From: Mangrovicoccus sp049603835 | GTDB lineage: Bacteria; Pseudomonadota; Alphaproteobacteria; Rhodobacterales; Rhodobacteraceae | Assembly (NCBI GenBank): GCA_049603835.1 | Contig: JBMYSZ010000001.1 | Span: 186,001-250,000, forward strand | Direction of reading: 5' to 3' | Length of the DNA: 64,000 nucleotides | Shown here: one piece after another, positions 51,973-61,339 of the stretch | Layout: every line of letters starts with the position of its first letter | Position numbering within the stretch: position 1 is the stretch's first letter | The notes under the pieces: model-generated | What the model was told of the DNA's origin: nothing | The model's database searches: none | Seen by the model: the letters and a program-made list of their open reading frames with translations, nothing else | Program-made: the position numbers and the translations under genes

Positions 51973-52664
51973 GCCTGAAGCTTGGAGTGCCGTCTAAGGG
52001 GCGGCTGATGGAAAAGACCTTTGAATGGTTTGCCAAACATGGGGTCGAGATTTGCCGCACGGGCTCGGATCGCGAATATTCGGGCATGGTCAGCGGCGTT
52101 GATGGGATCGAGCTGGTGCTTTTGTCCGCGGGGGAAATCCCGCGCGAGCTGGGCGCTGGACGGATCCATCTGGGCGTGACCGGCTCGGATTTGGTGCGCG
52201 AAAGGCTGCCAGTCTGGGAAGATGTGGTCAGCGAAGTGGAACCCATGGGCTTTGGCCATGCGGATCTGATTATCGCTGTGCCGAAATTCTGGGTCGATGT
52301 GGAAACTGTGGCCGATCTGGATGCGGCTGCGGCGGCATTTCGCGCGGAGCATGGGCACAGACTGCGGATTGCTACCAAATATCACCGGCTGATCCGAGAG
52401 TTTTTGCGCAGCGAAGGCGTGGCGGATTACCAGCTGGTGGACAGTCAAGGCGCCACGGAAGGCACGGTGAAAAACGAAACCGCCGAAGCTGTGGCGGATA
52501 TCACCTCCACCGGGGAAACCTTGCGGGCCAATCACCTGAAGATCCTCAGCGATGGGCTGGTGCATCGTAGCCAGGCGACATTATTCAAATCGCGTCGCGC
52601 AAGCTGGGATCAGGCGGCACGAGAAAGCATGTCAGACCTTTTGGCTCGGCTAGAAGCCGTTTGA
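51969..52664 (+). CDS. hisG: ATP phosphoribosyltransferase, short form (HisG-S)
   Basis: HisG catalyses the first step of histidine synthesis. The 231-residue protein shows KLGVPSKGRLMEKT at the N-terminus and the PRPP-binding segment DSQGATEGTVKNETAEAVADITSTGETLRAN. It is the short form, lacking the C-terminal regulatory domain, and so needs HisZ, encoded just upstream. A hairpin follows after 20 bases. No other his genes lie in the window. Confidence 0.96.
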   Translation: MSLKLGVPSKGRLMEKTFEWFAKHGVEICRTGSDREYSGMVSGVDGIELVLLSAGEIPRELGAGRIHLGVTGSDLVRERLPVWEDVVSEVEPMGFGHADLIIAVPKFWVDVETVADLDAAAAAFRAEHGHRLRIATKYHRLIREFLRSEGVADYQLVDSQGATEGTVKNETAEAVADITSTGETLRANHLKILSDGLVHRSQATLFKSRRASWDQAARESMSDLLARLEAV

Positions 52665-52683
52665 GCTATCTGACCTAAGCGGA

Positions 52684-52706
52684 GCGGGCCTAGGCCCGCA
52701 CGCCTT
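52684..52706 (+). terminator. candidate terminator of the hisS-hisZ-hisG unit
   Basis: The perfect 16-base palindrome GCGGGCCTAGGCCCGC can form a six-base stem with loop CTAG. TTTT follows about six bases later. It lies 20 bases after the hisG stop. The T run is displaced, so efficiency is uncertain. Confidence 0.6.
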
Positions 52707-52768
52707 TTACAGGGAAATCTGCACCGCCCGCAGGGGCGCAGAAGTCCAATATTCGGCTGGTTGAGAGG

Positions 52769-53572
52769 TTAGCTATAAGCGATCACTAGCAAGATCACGC
52801 CCAAAACCACGCGATAGATGACATAAGGTGTGAAACTGACGGTTTTCATCAGGCGAAACATCAGCACCAAAGCGGCCAGCGCGGAGACAAAAGCAAAAGC
52901 CGCAGCAATCGCCCCATCTTTGGCAGCTGCCATATCCGCATGGCTTGCCACATCCAGCGCAAGCAGGAGCCCAGCCATCGCGATCGTCGGAATTGACATG
53001 AGCATTGCCAGCTTAGAGCCATCGGAGCGGGAATAACCCAGCTGCCGCGCGCCGGTGATGGTGATGCCCGAACGGGAGGTTCCAGGGATCAGCGCAATCA
53101 TTTGCCACAGCCCCATGATAATCGCGTCTTTCAGGGACCAGTCTTCGGCTTTTCGGGTTTCCGCGCCTTTTTGGTCGGCCCAGTAGAGGACAATGCCAAA
53201 AATCAGCATGGTCCAGCCGATAACGGCAGTGGAACGCATGGCCTCATCCAGCCCCGATAGCTTGATGGCAAGGCCCGCAATGACCACAGGAATGGTCGCG
53301 ATGATCAGAAGGAAGGCGAGCTTTGCCCCGGGCGTGTCGGTTTTGCCGCGGGCCAAACGGGGCAGGCCAAGGATGGCGGATTTCACATCTGCCCAAAAAT
53401 AGATCACCACAGCAAAAAGTGTGCCCACATGCACGGCCACATCAATGACAAGGCCCTGATCCTCCATCCCAGTAAGATTTGGTAATAGAATCAGATGACC
53501 AGACGAGGATATAGGAAGAAATTCGGTGATCCCTTGAATCACAGCCACGAGGAAAAGGTGAAAGAGGGTCAT
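52769..53572 (-). CDS. uppP: undecaprenyl-diphosphatase UppP
   Basis: UppP (BacA) recycles undecaprenyl pyrophosphate to the monophosphate carrier for cell-wall and glycan synthesis. The 267-residue membrane protein has eight or so helices, the first motif ITEFLPISSSGHL with the conserved E and S residues, and the second motif PGTSRSGITITG. It is convergent with hisG and divergent from gltD. Together with murJ and mtgA it belongs to the cell-wall theme in this window. Confidence 0.95.
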   Translation of the reverse strand: MTLFHLFLVAVIQGITEFLPISSSGHLILLPNLTGMEDQGLVIDVAVHVGTLFAVVIYFWADVKSAILGLPRLARGKTDTPGAKLAFLLIIATIPVVIAGLAIKLSGLDEAMRSTAVIGWTMLIFGIVLYWADQKGAETRKAEDWSLKDAIIMGLWQMIALIPGTSRSGITITGARQLGYSRSDGSKLAMLMSIPTIAMAGLLLALDVASHADMAAAKDGAIAAAFAFVSALAALVLMFRLMKTVSFTPYVIYRVVLGVILLVIAYS

Positions 53573-53755
53573 TGGGGCCTCACAACGATGGAAACTGGTT
53601 AATAGGTCGCATGAGCTGACCTTTTTTCCGACAAATTTTGGTTTTACAAGCCCGCCGAGCTGAAAAATTCCACATATAAGTCACCATTACTGACTTTTCT
53701 TTTCCGAAAGCCTGCCGTAACAAACGCGCAAGATCACAACCTTGAGGACGAGCCC

Positions 53756-55189
53756 ATGGCGAAGCAGCGGATGCTCCAGTTTGTCTCCGTATCACGAGAC
53801 ATGCCAGAGAAGCGTGCGCCTAATCTACGCAAGCAAGATTTTGGCGAGATTTATGCGGAGTTTGCAAAGGCGAAAGCAGAAGAACAAGCAGGCCGTTGTA
53901 GCCAATGCGGTGTACCTTATTGCCAGGCCCATTGCCCGCTTCATAATAATATTCCGGACTGGTTGCGCCTGACGGCGGAAAATCGGTTGCAGGAAGCCTA
54001 TGAAATCAGCCAGTCCACCAATACCTTCCCGGAAATCTGCGGTCGGATTTGCCCGCAAGACCGTCTGTGCGAAGGCAATTGCGTGATTGAGCAATCGGGC
54101 CATGGCACTGTGACCATTGGGTCGGTGGAAAAATATGTCACTGACACGGCTTGGGAAGAGGGCTGGGTTGCACCTATTGCTCCGGCTCAGGAACGTGCTG
54201 AAAAAGTCGCAATCATTGGCGCGGGTCCGGGTGGCTTGGCGGCAGCGGATGTGCTGCGCCGCCAGGGTATTCAAGTGACGGTTTATGACCGTTATGACCG
54301 CGCGGGTGGTTTGTTAGTTTACGGCATTCCGGGCTTTAAGCTGGAAAAAGACGTGGTGACGCGTCGGGTCGAGCAGCTGGAAAAAGGCGGTGTCGTCTTC
54401 AAGCTGAATTGCGATGTGGGCAAAGACATCACATTCGACGAAATTCGCAGCAGCCATGACAAAGTTCTGATCGCAACTGGGGTTTATAAATCCCGCGATT
54501 TGCCAGCGCCGGGTGTTGGCGCGGCGGGTGTTGTGCGGGCGATTGACTATTTGATCGCCTCTAACCGCGTTGGCTTTGGCGATAGCGTGCCGGAATATGA
54601 AAGCGGCGAGCTGAATGCCGAGGGCAAGCGGGTTGTTGTCATCGGCGGTGGTGACACGGCGATGGACTGCTTGCGGACGGCGGTCCGTCAGGGCGCGTCT
54701 TCGGTGAAATGTCTCTATCGTCGTGACCAGGCCAATATGCCGGGCTCGCAACGCGAAAGGGAAAATGCGGAAGAAGAAGGAGTGGAATTCGTCTGGCTCA
54801 CCGCGCCGAAAGGTTTTGCTGGCGATCCTGTCACCGGTGTGATGGTGCAAAAGATGCGTCTGGGTGCTCCGGATGCGTCGGGCCGCCGTTCGCCGGAAGT
54901 CATCGAAGGCGCTGATTATGTGGAAGAGGCGGATTTGGTCATCAAAGCGCTTGGTTTTGAGCCCGAAGACCTGCCGTCGCTTTGGGGCGAGCCGGGGCTA
55001 GAAGTGACCCGCTGGGGCACGATCAAAGCTGATTTCCGCAGCCATGAGACCTCTATGCCGGGCGTGTTCGCGGTTGGCGATATTGTTCGCGGAGCAAGCC
55101 TGGTGGTTTGGGCGATCCGGGATGGTCGCGAAGCTGCAGAGCAAATCCTGAAGCAATTCGCTTCGGCCGCAGCGGTTGCAGCGGAGTAA
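53756..55189 (+). CDS. gltD: glutamate synthase (NADPH) small subunit
   Basis: GltD passes electrons from NADPH to GltB through FAD and two 4Fe-4S clusters. The 477-residue protein shows the N-terminal cysteine clusters (CSQCGVPYCQAHCP and the CGRICPQDRLCEGNCV segment), the FAD loop GAGPGGLAAADVLRRQG, and the NADPH loop VIGGGDTAMDCLRTA. GAGG precedes the ATG. It is separated from gltB by three other reading frames, an arrangement found in some Rhodobacteraceae. PII and GlnD-linked regulation is expected but not visible in the DNA. Confidence 0.95.
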   Translation: MAKQRMLQFVSVSRDMPEKRAPNLRKQDFGEIYAEFAKAKAEEQAGRCSQCGVPYCQAHCPLHNNIPDWLRLTAENRLQEAYEISQSTNTFPEICGRICPQDRLCEGNCVIEQSGHGTVTIGSVEKYVTDTAWEEGWVAPIAPAQERAEKVAIIGAGPGGLAAADVLRRQGIQVTVYDRYDRAGGLLVYGIPGFKLEKDVVTRRVEQLEKGGVVFKLNCDVGKDITFDEIRSSHDKVLIATGVYKSRDLPAPGVGAAGVVRAIDYLIASNRVGFGDSVPEYESGELNAEGKRVVVIGGGDTAMDCLRTAVRQGASSVKCLYRRDQANMPGSQRERENAEEEGVEFVWLTAPKGFAGDPVTGVMVQKMRLGAPDASGRRSPEVIEGADYVEEADLVIKALGFEPEDLPSLWGEPGLEVTRWGTIKADFRSHETSMPGVFAVGDIVRGASLVVWAIRDGREAAEQILKQFASAAAVAAE

Positions 55190-55201
55190 GCGGGTTTGGT
55201 G

Positions 55202-55924
55202 ATGCGATATCCTGCGCCTTTTCTGGCTGGTCTGTTGGCCCTTTCGGGGCTGACAGAAGCGGCTTGGGCGGCTGGACGGTTTGCGCCGCCAGCGGGCTGC
55301 ACAGCTTATATGACTGTGCAGTCGCGGGGCTGTTTGGTGTCGCACTACTATACATGTCAGGCGGATCCCGAAGGCCATCGCTGGCGGGTGGATCTGGATG
55401 CGACCGGGCTGATCTATGCGGGCCGGATCGATGCGGAGACGCAATGGATCGAAAGCCAGGATATCTCTGACGGCGATGTGGTGACGCGTTTCCTGGACCT
55501 ACCTGCGCGCGAGCCTGCCTCTTTTTCCGAGCTGCTTTCGACAGGGCGGGATGAGTATGACTTCACCACTTCTGGACCCTTTGTGGGATCGCGGAATTAT
55601 AAGGGCTTTGATCGGCTGACCGGGCAGAGCTTGGTGGTTGATGGCCAAAGCTTGCTGGAAACCGAATTTGGCGCCGAGGTAACTGGCTCTAATGGTCAGC
55701 CATTATGGCGGGTGGAAGGGCGTGAATATATCAGCCGTGATCTGCGGATTTTCTTCGGTGGGATTTCGGAAGTGATCACCAATGACGGCGAGCGGATCCG
55801 CAATGATCGCACGCCCATGTCATTTGCATGGCCGGAGGAAGATGGGTTTTTGACCCTGCGTCCGCGCTATGGCTGTGATCCGATTATGTCGGGGCTGTCC
55901 CTAGATGAGGGCGCTCAGGGATGA
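55202..55924 (+). CDS. secreted protein of unknown function between gltD and gltB
   Basis: The 240-residue protein has a signal peptide (PFLAGLLALSGLTEAAWA) and a mature part with several Cys near the N-terminus (GCTAYMTVQSRGCLVSHYYTCQAD), as in disulfide-bonded secreted proteins. The rest is mostly predicted beta strand with a C-terminal GC pair. I recognise no domain. The ATG at 55202 lies 12 bases after the gltD stop; an in-frame TTG upstream is less likely. Co-transcription with gltD is likely. Confidence 0.7.
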   Translation: MRYPAPFLAGLLALSGLTEAAWAAGRFAPPAGCTAYMTVQSRGCLVSHYYTCQADPEGHRWRVDLDATGLIYAGRIDAETQWIESQDISDGDVVTRFLDLPAREPASFSELLSTGRDEYDFTTSGPFVGSRNYKGFDRLTGQSLVVDGQSLLETEFGAEVTGSNGQPLWRVEGREYISRDLRIFFGGISEVITNDGERIRNDRTPMSFAWPEEDGFLTLRPRYGCDPIMSGLSLDEGAQG

Positions 55925-56172
55925 TCACCGGGAATGTATTGAAACCTCTTGCCGCTATCCAGGGCGCCGCGTCTGGCGGCTCGCCTGTGGCAAGGATGCA
56001 CTCGCGGCGCGGTTGCGGCTTTCTCGCGTGTGGCGAGCATGCTTTAGCGGATCAGTTCCGGGCGGTATTCGCGGCCGCCCCTGAGCGGATGAAACCGCAT
56101 GTCACCAAACCCCTTCGCCAAACCGGCCAAGGCCTCAAAGGGTGTGGCCATCCCGGCCATAGCTCGACCTAG
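55921..56172 (+). CDS. doubtful 83-residue frame coupled to the previous gene
   Basis: The ATG overlaps the stop of the preceding gene (ATGA), which is what a coupled gene would look like, and the codon third positions are moderately GC-rich. The protein (Cys- and His-bearing, no signal peptide, no domain) resembles nothing I know. It fills the 268-base gap before the GFA gene. It may be a chance frame. Confidence 0.25.
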   Translation: MITGNVLKPLAAIQGAASGGSPVARMHSRRGCGFLACGEHALADQFRAVFAAAPERMKPHVTKPLRQTGQGLKGCGHPGHSST

Positions 56173-56192
56173 TCACCCAACGGAGCCCAGCG

Positions 56193-56624
56193 ATGATGCA
56201 AGGATCCTGCCTTTGCGGCGCGGTGACCTTAGAGGTCGCCAAACCGAAACAGCCTGAACTTCATGCCTGCCATTGTGAGATGTGCCGGAAATGGAGCGGT
56301 GCGGCTTTGCTTGAATTCGACGTGCTGGGCGCAGACCTAACCGTGCGCGGCGCTGTGCAAACCTATGCCTCCTCGGATATCGCGGAACGGGCCTGGTGCC
56401 CGGTTTGCGGCTCGAACCTCTGGTATAAGGCGACGAATTTACCGCAAGAGATCTACGCCCTCTCGGCGGGTCTTTTCCCGGATGCGGGCGGCTTCGCCCT
56501 CGCCAAAGAAATCTATATAGATCGCAAACCCGCAGGCTATGCCTTTGCCGGGGCGCATCTAAAACTTACCGAACAAGAACATGAGGCCCAAAAAGCCTCC
56601 TTTCAGCAAGGAGAAGCTCCATGA
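56193..56624 (+). CDS. GFA family (CENP-V-like, Zn-binding) protein
   Basis: The 143-residue protein is a GFA-domain protein. The zinc ligands are visible: SCLCGAV at the N-terminus, CHCEMCRKWSG (about residues 27-37) and CPVCGSNLWYKA. GFA was first linked to glutathione-dependent formaldehyde activation, but most family members have no proven role. Its stop overlaps the gltB start by four bases, so it is translationally coupled to gltB. That link is conserved enough in my expectation of this group to be worth checking. Confidence 0.85.
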   Translation: MMQGSCLCGAVTLEVAKPKQPELHACHCEMCRKWSGAALLEFDVLGADLTVRGAVQTYASSDIAERAWCPVCGSNLWYKATNLPQEIYALSAGLFPDAGGFALAKEIYIDRKPAGYAFAGAHLKLTEQEHEAQKASFQQGEAP

Positions 56625-59600
56625 CCAAATATGATGCAGCCTGGGTCGCAGAAGAAGAAGCCAAACGCGCTCTGCTGGCCGAGCAGGGCATGTACCGCGC
56701 CGAAGATGAGCATAGCTCTTGCGGTGTGGGCTTGGTTGTCTCTGTGGATGGCGAGAAAAGCCGGAAGGTTGTCGAAGCTGGGATCACCGCGCTGAAGGCG
56801 ATCTGGCATCGCGGCGCGGTGGATGCAGATGGCAAAACCGGCGATGGCGCGGGTATTCATGTTCAGATCCCGGTGCCGTTCTTTTACGACCAGATCCGTC
56901 GCACGGGTCACGAGCCCAATACCAGCCAATTGATCGCTGTGGGCCAGGTCTTCCTGCCGCGCACGGATTTCGGCGCGCAAGAAACCTGCCGGACCATCGT
57001 GGAAACCGAAGTTCTGCGCATGGGCTATTACATCTATGGCTGGCGCCATGTGCCGGTTGATGTGAGCTGCCTGGGCGACAAAGCCAATGCAACCCGCCCG
57101 GAAATCGAGCAAATCCTGATCTCGAACTCCAAAGGCGTGGACGAAGACACATTCGAGCGCGAGCTTTACGTTATCCGTCGCCGGATCGAGAAAGCCGCAG
57201 CCGCTGCGCAAGTGGGGCAGCTTTATATCTGTTCGCTGAGTTGCCGCTCTATCATCTATAAAGGCATGATGCTGGCAGAGCAGGTGGCGGAATTCTATCC
57301 GGACCTGAAAGACGAGCGTTTCGAATCCGCTTTCGCTATTTATCACCAGCGCTATTCCACCAATACCTTCCCGCAATGGTGGTTGGCGCAGCCGTTCCGC
57401 ATGCTTGCACATAATGGCGAGATCAACACGCTGAAAGGCAATGTGAACTGGATGAAGAGCCATGAGATCCGCATGGCCTCCACCACGTTCGGCGAGCTGG
57501 CCGATGATATCAAACCGATCATCGCAGGCGGGTCTTCGGACTCTGCGGCGCTGGATTCGGTGTTTGAGGTTCTGGTGCGCGCGGGCCGCACGGCACCCAT
57601 GGCGAAAACCATGCTGGTGCCGGAAAGCTGGTCGAAGCAAGCTATCGAGCTGCCGGAAAGCTGGCGCGATATGTATAGCTATTGCAACTCTGTGATGGAG
57701 CCCTGGGATGGCCCCGCGGCTTTGGCCATGACCGATGGCCGCTGGGTCTGTGGTGGCCTGGACCGTAACGGCCTGCGCCCGATGCGCTATGTGGTGACCG
57801 GTGATGGCCTGCTGATTGCGGGTTCCGAAGTAGGCATGGTGCCGACTGATGAAGCGACCGTCGTGGAAAAAGGCGCGCTAGGTCCGGGGCAGATGATCGC
57901 CGTGGATATGAAAGACGGCGTTCTGTATCACGATAAAACCATCAAAGACATGTTGGCTGCCAGCCAGCCCTTTGGCGATTGGGTTGGCAAGATCAACGAC
58001 TTGGAAAGCTCGCTGAGCGAAATCCAGGAAAAAGCTGTCTTCTCGGGCGCAGAGCTGCGCAAGCGTCAAATCGCGGCGGGCTATACCATTGAAGAGCTGG
58101 AACAGATCCTCGCGCCTATGGCCGAAGATGGCAAAGAAAGCATCGCCTCTATGGGGGATGACACGCCCTCTGCGGTTTTGTCGGAAAAATATAGGCCGCT
58201 TAGCCATTTCTTCCGCCAGAACTTTAGCCAGGTGACCAATCCGCCAATCGATAGTCTGCGCGAATATCGGGTGATGAGCCTCAAAACGCGTTTCGGCAAT
58301 CTGAAAAATGTGCTGGACGAAGACAGCAGCCAGACGGAAATCATCACGCTGGACAGCCCCTTTATCGGCAATGCGCAATTCGAAGAGCTGAAAAAGCATT
58401 TCAATGCGCCGATGGTGGAGATCGATTGTAGCTTTGACGCGAAAGGTGGGGCTGATGCGCTGCGCGATGGCTTGGCTCGGATCCGTGATGAGGCAGAAGA
58501 GGCGGTTCGTTCTGGCGCGGGTCATATCATCCTAACCGATGAGCATCAGAACCCGGATAAGGTCGCGATGCCGATGATCCTGGCCACCAGCGCAGTGCAT
58601 AGCTGGCTGACCCGCAAAGGGCTTCGGACTTTCTGCTCGCTGAATGTGCGCTCGGCGGAATGTGTCGATCCGCATTACTTCGCGGTTTTGATCGGCGCGG
58701 GGGCGACTGTTGTGAATGCCTATCTGGCCGAAGACAGCCTGGCGGATCGTGTGGAACGCGGCCTACTGGAATGCAGCCTGACCGAAGCCATTGCGCGCTA
58801 TCGCTCTGCTATTGACCAAGGCCTGCTGAAGATCATGGCGAAAATGGGGATTTCGGTGATTTCCTCTTATCGCGGCGGTCTGAATTTCGAAGCTGTCGGT
58901 CTGAGCCGTGCCATGGTGAATGAGTATTTCCCTGGCATGCCAAGCCGGATTTCCGGCATCGGTGTCTCGGGCATTCAGCGCAAACTGGAAGAAGTTCACG
59001 CCAAAGGCTGGCTGGGCGGCCAAGATGTGCTGCCGATCGGGGGCTTCTACAAAGCGCGTCGCTCCGGCGAGACCCATGCTTGGGAAGCGCAAAGCATGCA
59101 TATGATGCAAGCGGCGTGTAACCGTGCTTCTTATGAGATGTGGCAGCAGTATTCCGCGAAAATGCGGGCAAATCCGCCGATCCATCTGCGCGACCTGCTG
59201 GATATCAAACCAATGGGTAAACCAGTGCCGCTGGAAGAGGTGGAGAGCATCACGGCAATCCGTAAGCGTTTCGTGACGCCGGGGATGTCTTTGGGCGCGC
59301 TGAGCCCTGAAGCTCATAAAACCCTCAATGTCGCGATGAACCGCATCGGTGCGAAATCGGATTCAGGCGAAGGCGGCGAAGATCCGGCGCATTTCCACCC
59401 CGAACCCAATGGCGATAATCCATCTGCGAAGATCAAACAGGTGGCTTCGGGTCGCTTTGGGGTGACAGCGGAATATCTGAACCAATGTGAAGAGCTGGAA
59501 ATCAAGGTTGCCCAAGGGGCAAAGCCGGGCGAAGGCGGTCAGCTGCCGGGGATGAAAGTCACCGATCTGATTGCGCGTCTGCGTCACTCCACCAAAGGCG

Positions 59601-61159
59601 TGACCCTGATTTCGCCGCCGCCGCATCATGACATCTATTCCATCGAGGATCTGGCGCAGCTGATCTATGACCTCAAACAGATCAATCCGCGCTGTAAAGT
59701 GACGGTGAAACTGGTTGCGGCCTCGGGTGTTGGCACGATTGCGGCGGGTGTTGCAAAGGCGAATGCCGATGTGATCTTGGTGTCTGGCCATAATGGCGGC
59801 ACCGGCGCTTCGCCGGCGACGTCGATCAAATATGCGGGTCTGCCTTGGGAAATGGGTCTGACCGAGGCTCATCAGGTTCTGTCCATGAATAATCTGCGGG
59901 ATCGCGTGACCCTGCGGACGGATGGTGGCCTGCGCACCGGACGTGATATCGTTATTGCGGCTCTTATGGGGGCCGAGGAATATGGTATCGGGACTGCGGC
60001 GCTGATCGCTATGGGCTGTATCATGGTGCGGCAGTGCCAGTCGAATACCTGCCCGGTCGGCGTTTGTACTCAGCGTGAAGACCTGCGGGAGAAATTCACT
60101 GGTAACGCCGATAAGGTGGTGAATCTCATCACTTTCTACGCGCAAGAAGTACGGGAAATCCTCGCATCTATGGGTGTTCGCAGCCTAGATGAAATCATCG
60201 GTCGGGCGGATCTGCTGAGCCAGGTCAGCCGTGGGTCGGCGCATCTGGATGATCTGGATCTGAACCCGCTCTTGTTGACCGTCGATGGCGCGCGGGAGGC
60301 GGTGTATAACCGTGACCGTCCGCGTAACCCGGTGCCGGATACGCTGGATGCCGAGATCGCCCGCGATGCGGCGCGCTTCTTCAAAGATGGCGAGAAAATG
60401 CAGCTGTCTTATGCGGTGCAAAACACGCTGCGGACCATTGGCACGCGCACATCCAGCCTGTTGGTGCAGAGCTTTGGCATGCGCAACAAGTTGCAGCCGA
60501 ACCATCTGACCGTGAAGCTGTCGGGCTCCGCCGGTCAGTCGCTTGGTGCCTTTGCGGCGCCGGGGCTGAAGCTGGAAGTGTCCGGTGACGCCAATGATTA
60601 TGTGGGCAAAGGCTTGTCCGGTGGTACGGTTGTGGTGCGCCCGCCGATGCAATCGCCTCTGGTCGCTGATGAAAACACCATTATCGGCAACACGGTGCTA
60701 TATGGTGCAACCGATGGCTATCTCTTTGCGGCTGGCCGCGCGGGCGAACGTTTCGCGGTGCGGAATTCGGGCGCGAAGGTTGTGATCGAGGGCTGTGGCT
60801 CCAATGGTTGTGAATATATGACCGGCGGGATTGCAGTGATCCTGGGCAGCGTTGGACCGAATTTCGGAGCAGGGATGACGGGCGGTATGGCCTATCTCTA
60901 TGATCCGGAAGGCAAAGCTCTGCCGATGATGAATCTAGAGACTCTGGTCACTTGCCCGGTTACGGTGGATCACTGGATGGCTGAGCTAGAGGGCTTGATC
61001 GAGCGTCATCTGGAAGAAACCGATAGCCGCCGTGCAGCAGAAATCCTGCAGCATTGGGATCTGGAAAAAGGCAACTTCATCCAGGTTTGCCCGAAAGAAA
61101 TGCTGGCGCATCTGCCTGCACCGCTGGGGATCGAGGACGCGGCTGTTCCAGCTGAGTGA
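56621..61159 (+). CDS. gltB: glutamate synthase (NADPH) large subunit
   Basis: GltB forms glutamate from glutamine and 2-oxoglutarate. The 1512-residue protein begins with a propeptide, then the class II glutamine amidotransferase nucleophile C34 (SSCGVGLVV), a central domain, the FMN-binding synthase barrel (VILVSGHNGGTGASP, GADGG-like region), the 3Fe-4S cysteines (CIMVRQCQSNTCPVGVC) and the C-terminal GXGXG beta-helix (GGTVVVRPP). It is full length. It pairs with gltD 1.4 kb upstream. A strong terminator follows. Confidence 0.98.
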   Translation: MTKYDAAWVAEEEAKRALLAEQGMYRAEDEHSSCGVGLVVSVDGEKSRKVVEAGITALKAIWHRGAVDADGKTGDGAGIHVQIPVPFFYDQIRRTGHEPNTSQLIAVGQVFLPRTDFGAQETCRTIVETEVLRMGYYIYGWRHVPVDVSCLGDKANATRPEIEQILISNSKGVDEDTFERELYVIRRRIEKAAAAAQVGQLYICSLSCRSIIYKGMMLAEQVAEFYPDLKDERFESAFAIYHQRYSTNTFPQWWLAQPFRMLAHNGEINTLKGNVNWMKSHEIRMASTTFGELADDIKPIIAGGSSDSAALDSVFEVLVRAGRTAPMAKTMLVPESWSKQAIELPESWRDMYSYCNSVMEPWDGPAALAMTDGRWVCGGLDRNGLRPMRYVVTGDGLLIAGSEVGMVPTDEATVVEKGALGPGQMIAVDMKDGVLYHDKTIKDMLAASQPFGDWVGKINDLESSLSEIQEKAVFSGAELRKRQIAAGYTIEELEQILAPMAEDGKESIASMGDDTPSAVLSEKYRPLSHFFRQNFSQVTNPPIDSLREYRVMSLKTRFGNLKNVLDEDSSQTEIITLDSPFIGNAQFEELKKHFNAPMVEIDCSFDAKGGADALRDGLARIRDEAEEAVRSGAGHIILTDEHQNPDKVAMPMILATSAVHSWLTRKGLRTFCSLNVRSAECVDPHYFAVLIGAGATVVNAYLAEDSLADRVERGLLECSLTEAIARYRSAIDQGLLKIMAKMGISVISSYRGGLNFEAVGLSRAMVNEYFPGMPSRISGIGVSGIQRKLEEVHAKGWLGGQDVLPIGGFYKARRSGETHAWEAQSMHMMQAACNRASYEMWQQYSAKMRANPPIHLRDLLDIKPMGKPVPLEEVESITAIRKRFVTPGMSLGALSPEAHKTLNVAMNRIGAKSDSGEGGEDPAHFHPEPNGDNPSAKIKQVASGRFGVTAEYLNQCEELEIKVAQGAKPGEGGQLPGMKVTDLIARLRHSTKGVTLISPPPHHDIYSIEDLAQLIYDLKQINPRCKVTVKLVAASGVGTIAAGVAKANADVILVSGHNGGTGASPATSIKYAGLPWEMGLTEAHQVLSMNNLRDRVTLRTDGGLRTGRDIVIAALMGAEEYGIGTAALIAMGCIMVRQCQSNTCPVGVCTQREDLREKFTGNADKVVNLITFYAQEVREILASMGVRSLDEIIGRADLLSQVSRGSAHLDDLDLNPLLLTVDGAREAVYNRDRPRNPVPDTLDAEIARDAARFFKDGEKMQLSYAVQNTLRTIGTRTSSLLVQSFGMRNKLQPNHLTVKLSGSAGQSLGAFAAPGLKLEVSGDANDYVGKGLSGGTVVVRPPMQSPLVADENTIIGNTVLYGATDGYLFAAGRAGERFAVRNSGAKVVIEGCGSNGCEYMTGGIAVILGSVGPNFGAGMTGGMAYLYDPEGKALPMMNLETLVTCPVTVDHWMAELEGLIERHLEETDSRRAAEILQHWDLEKGNFIQVCPKEMLAHLPAPLGIEDAAVPAE

Positions 61160-61170
61160 CCCTAAAACAT

Positions 61171-61212
61171 CCGGCCGCGGCGGATTGTAATTGATCCGCC
61201 GCCCGGTCTTTT
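61171..61212 (+). terminator. intrinsic terminator of gltB
   Basis: A nine-base perfect stem (GCGGCGGAT / ATCCGCCGC), extended by outer CCGG pairs, is followed by CTTTT. It begins 12 bases after the gltB stop codon. Confidence 0.88.
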
Positions 61213-61224
61213 GTGAATGTGGAT

Positions 61225-61339
61225 AGCCGTACCGGCTTAAACTTTTCCGACCTAAACTGTGCCGCAGTTTTGGGTTCGGTAAAAATACTTACCGAAACCG
61301 CAATGCATTTGCACATAACTTCGCCTAGCCTTTTGCTAG
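61225..61339. repeat. four short hairpins in a row after gltB
   Basis: AGCCG/CGGCT (61225-61237), AAACTG/CAGTTT (61254-61270), TTCGGTAA/TTACCGAA (61275-61296) and CTAGC/GCTAG (61325-61339) occur in 115 bases. They lie between the gltB terminator and the end of the small minus-strand gene. They could be part of a structured RNA or the 3' region of that gene. Confidence 0.5.
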
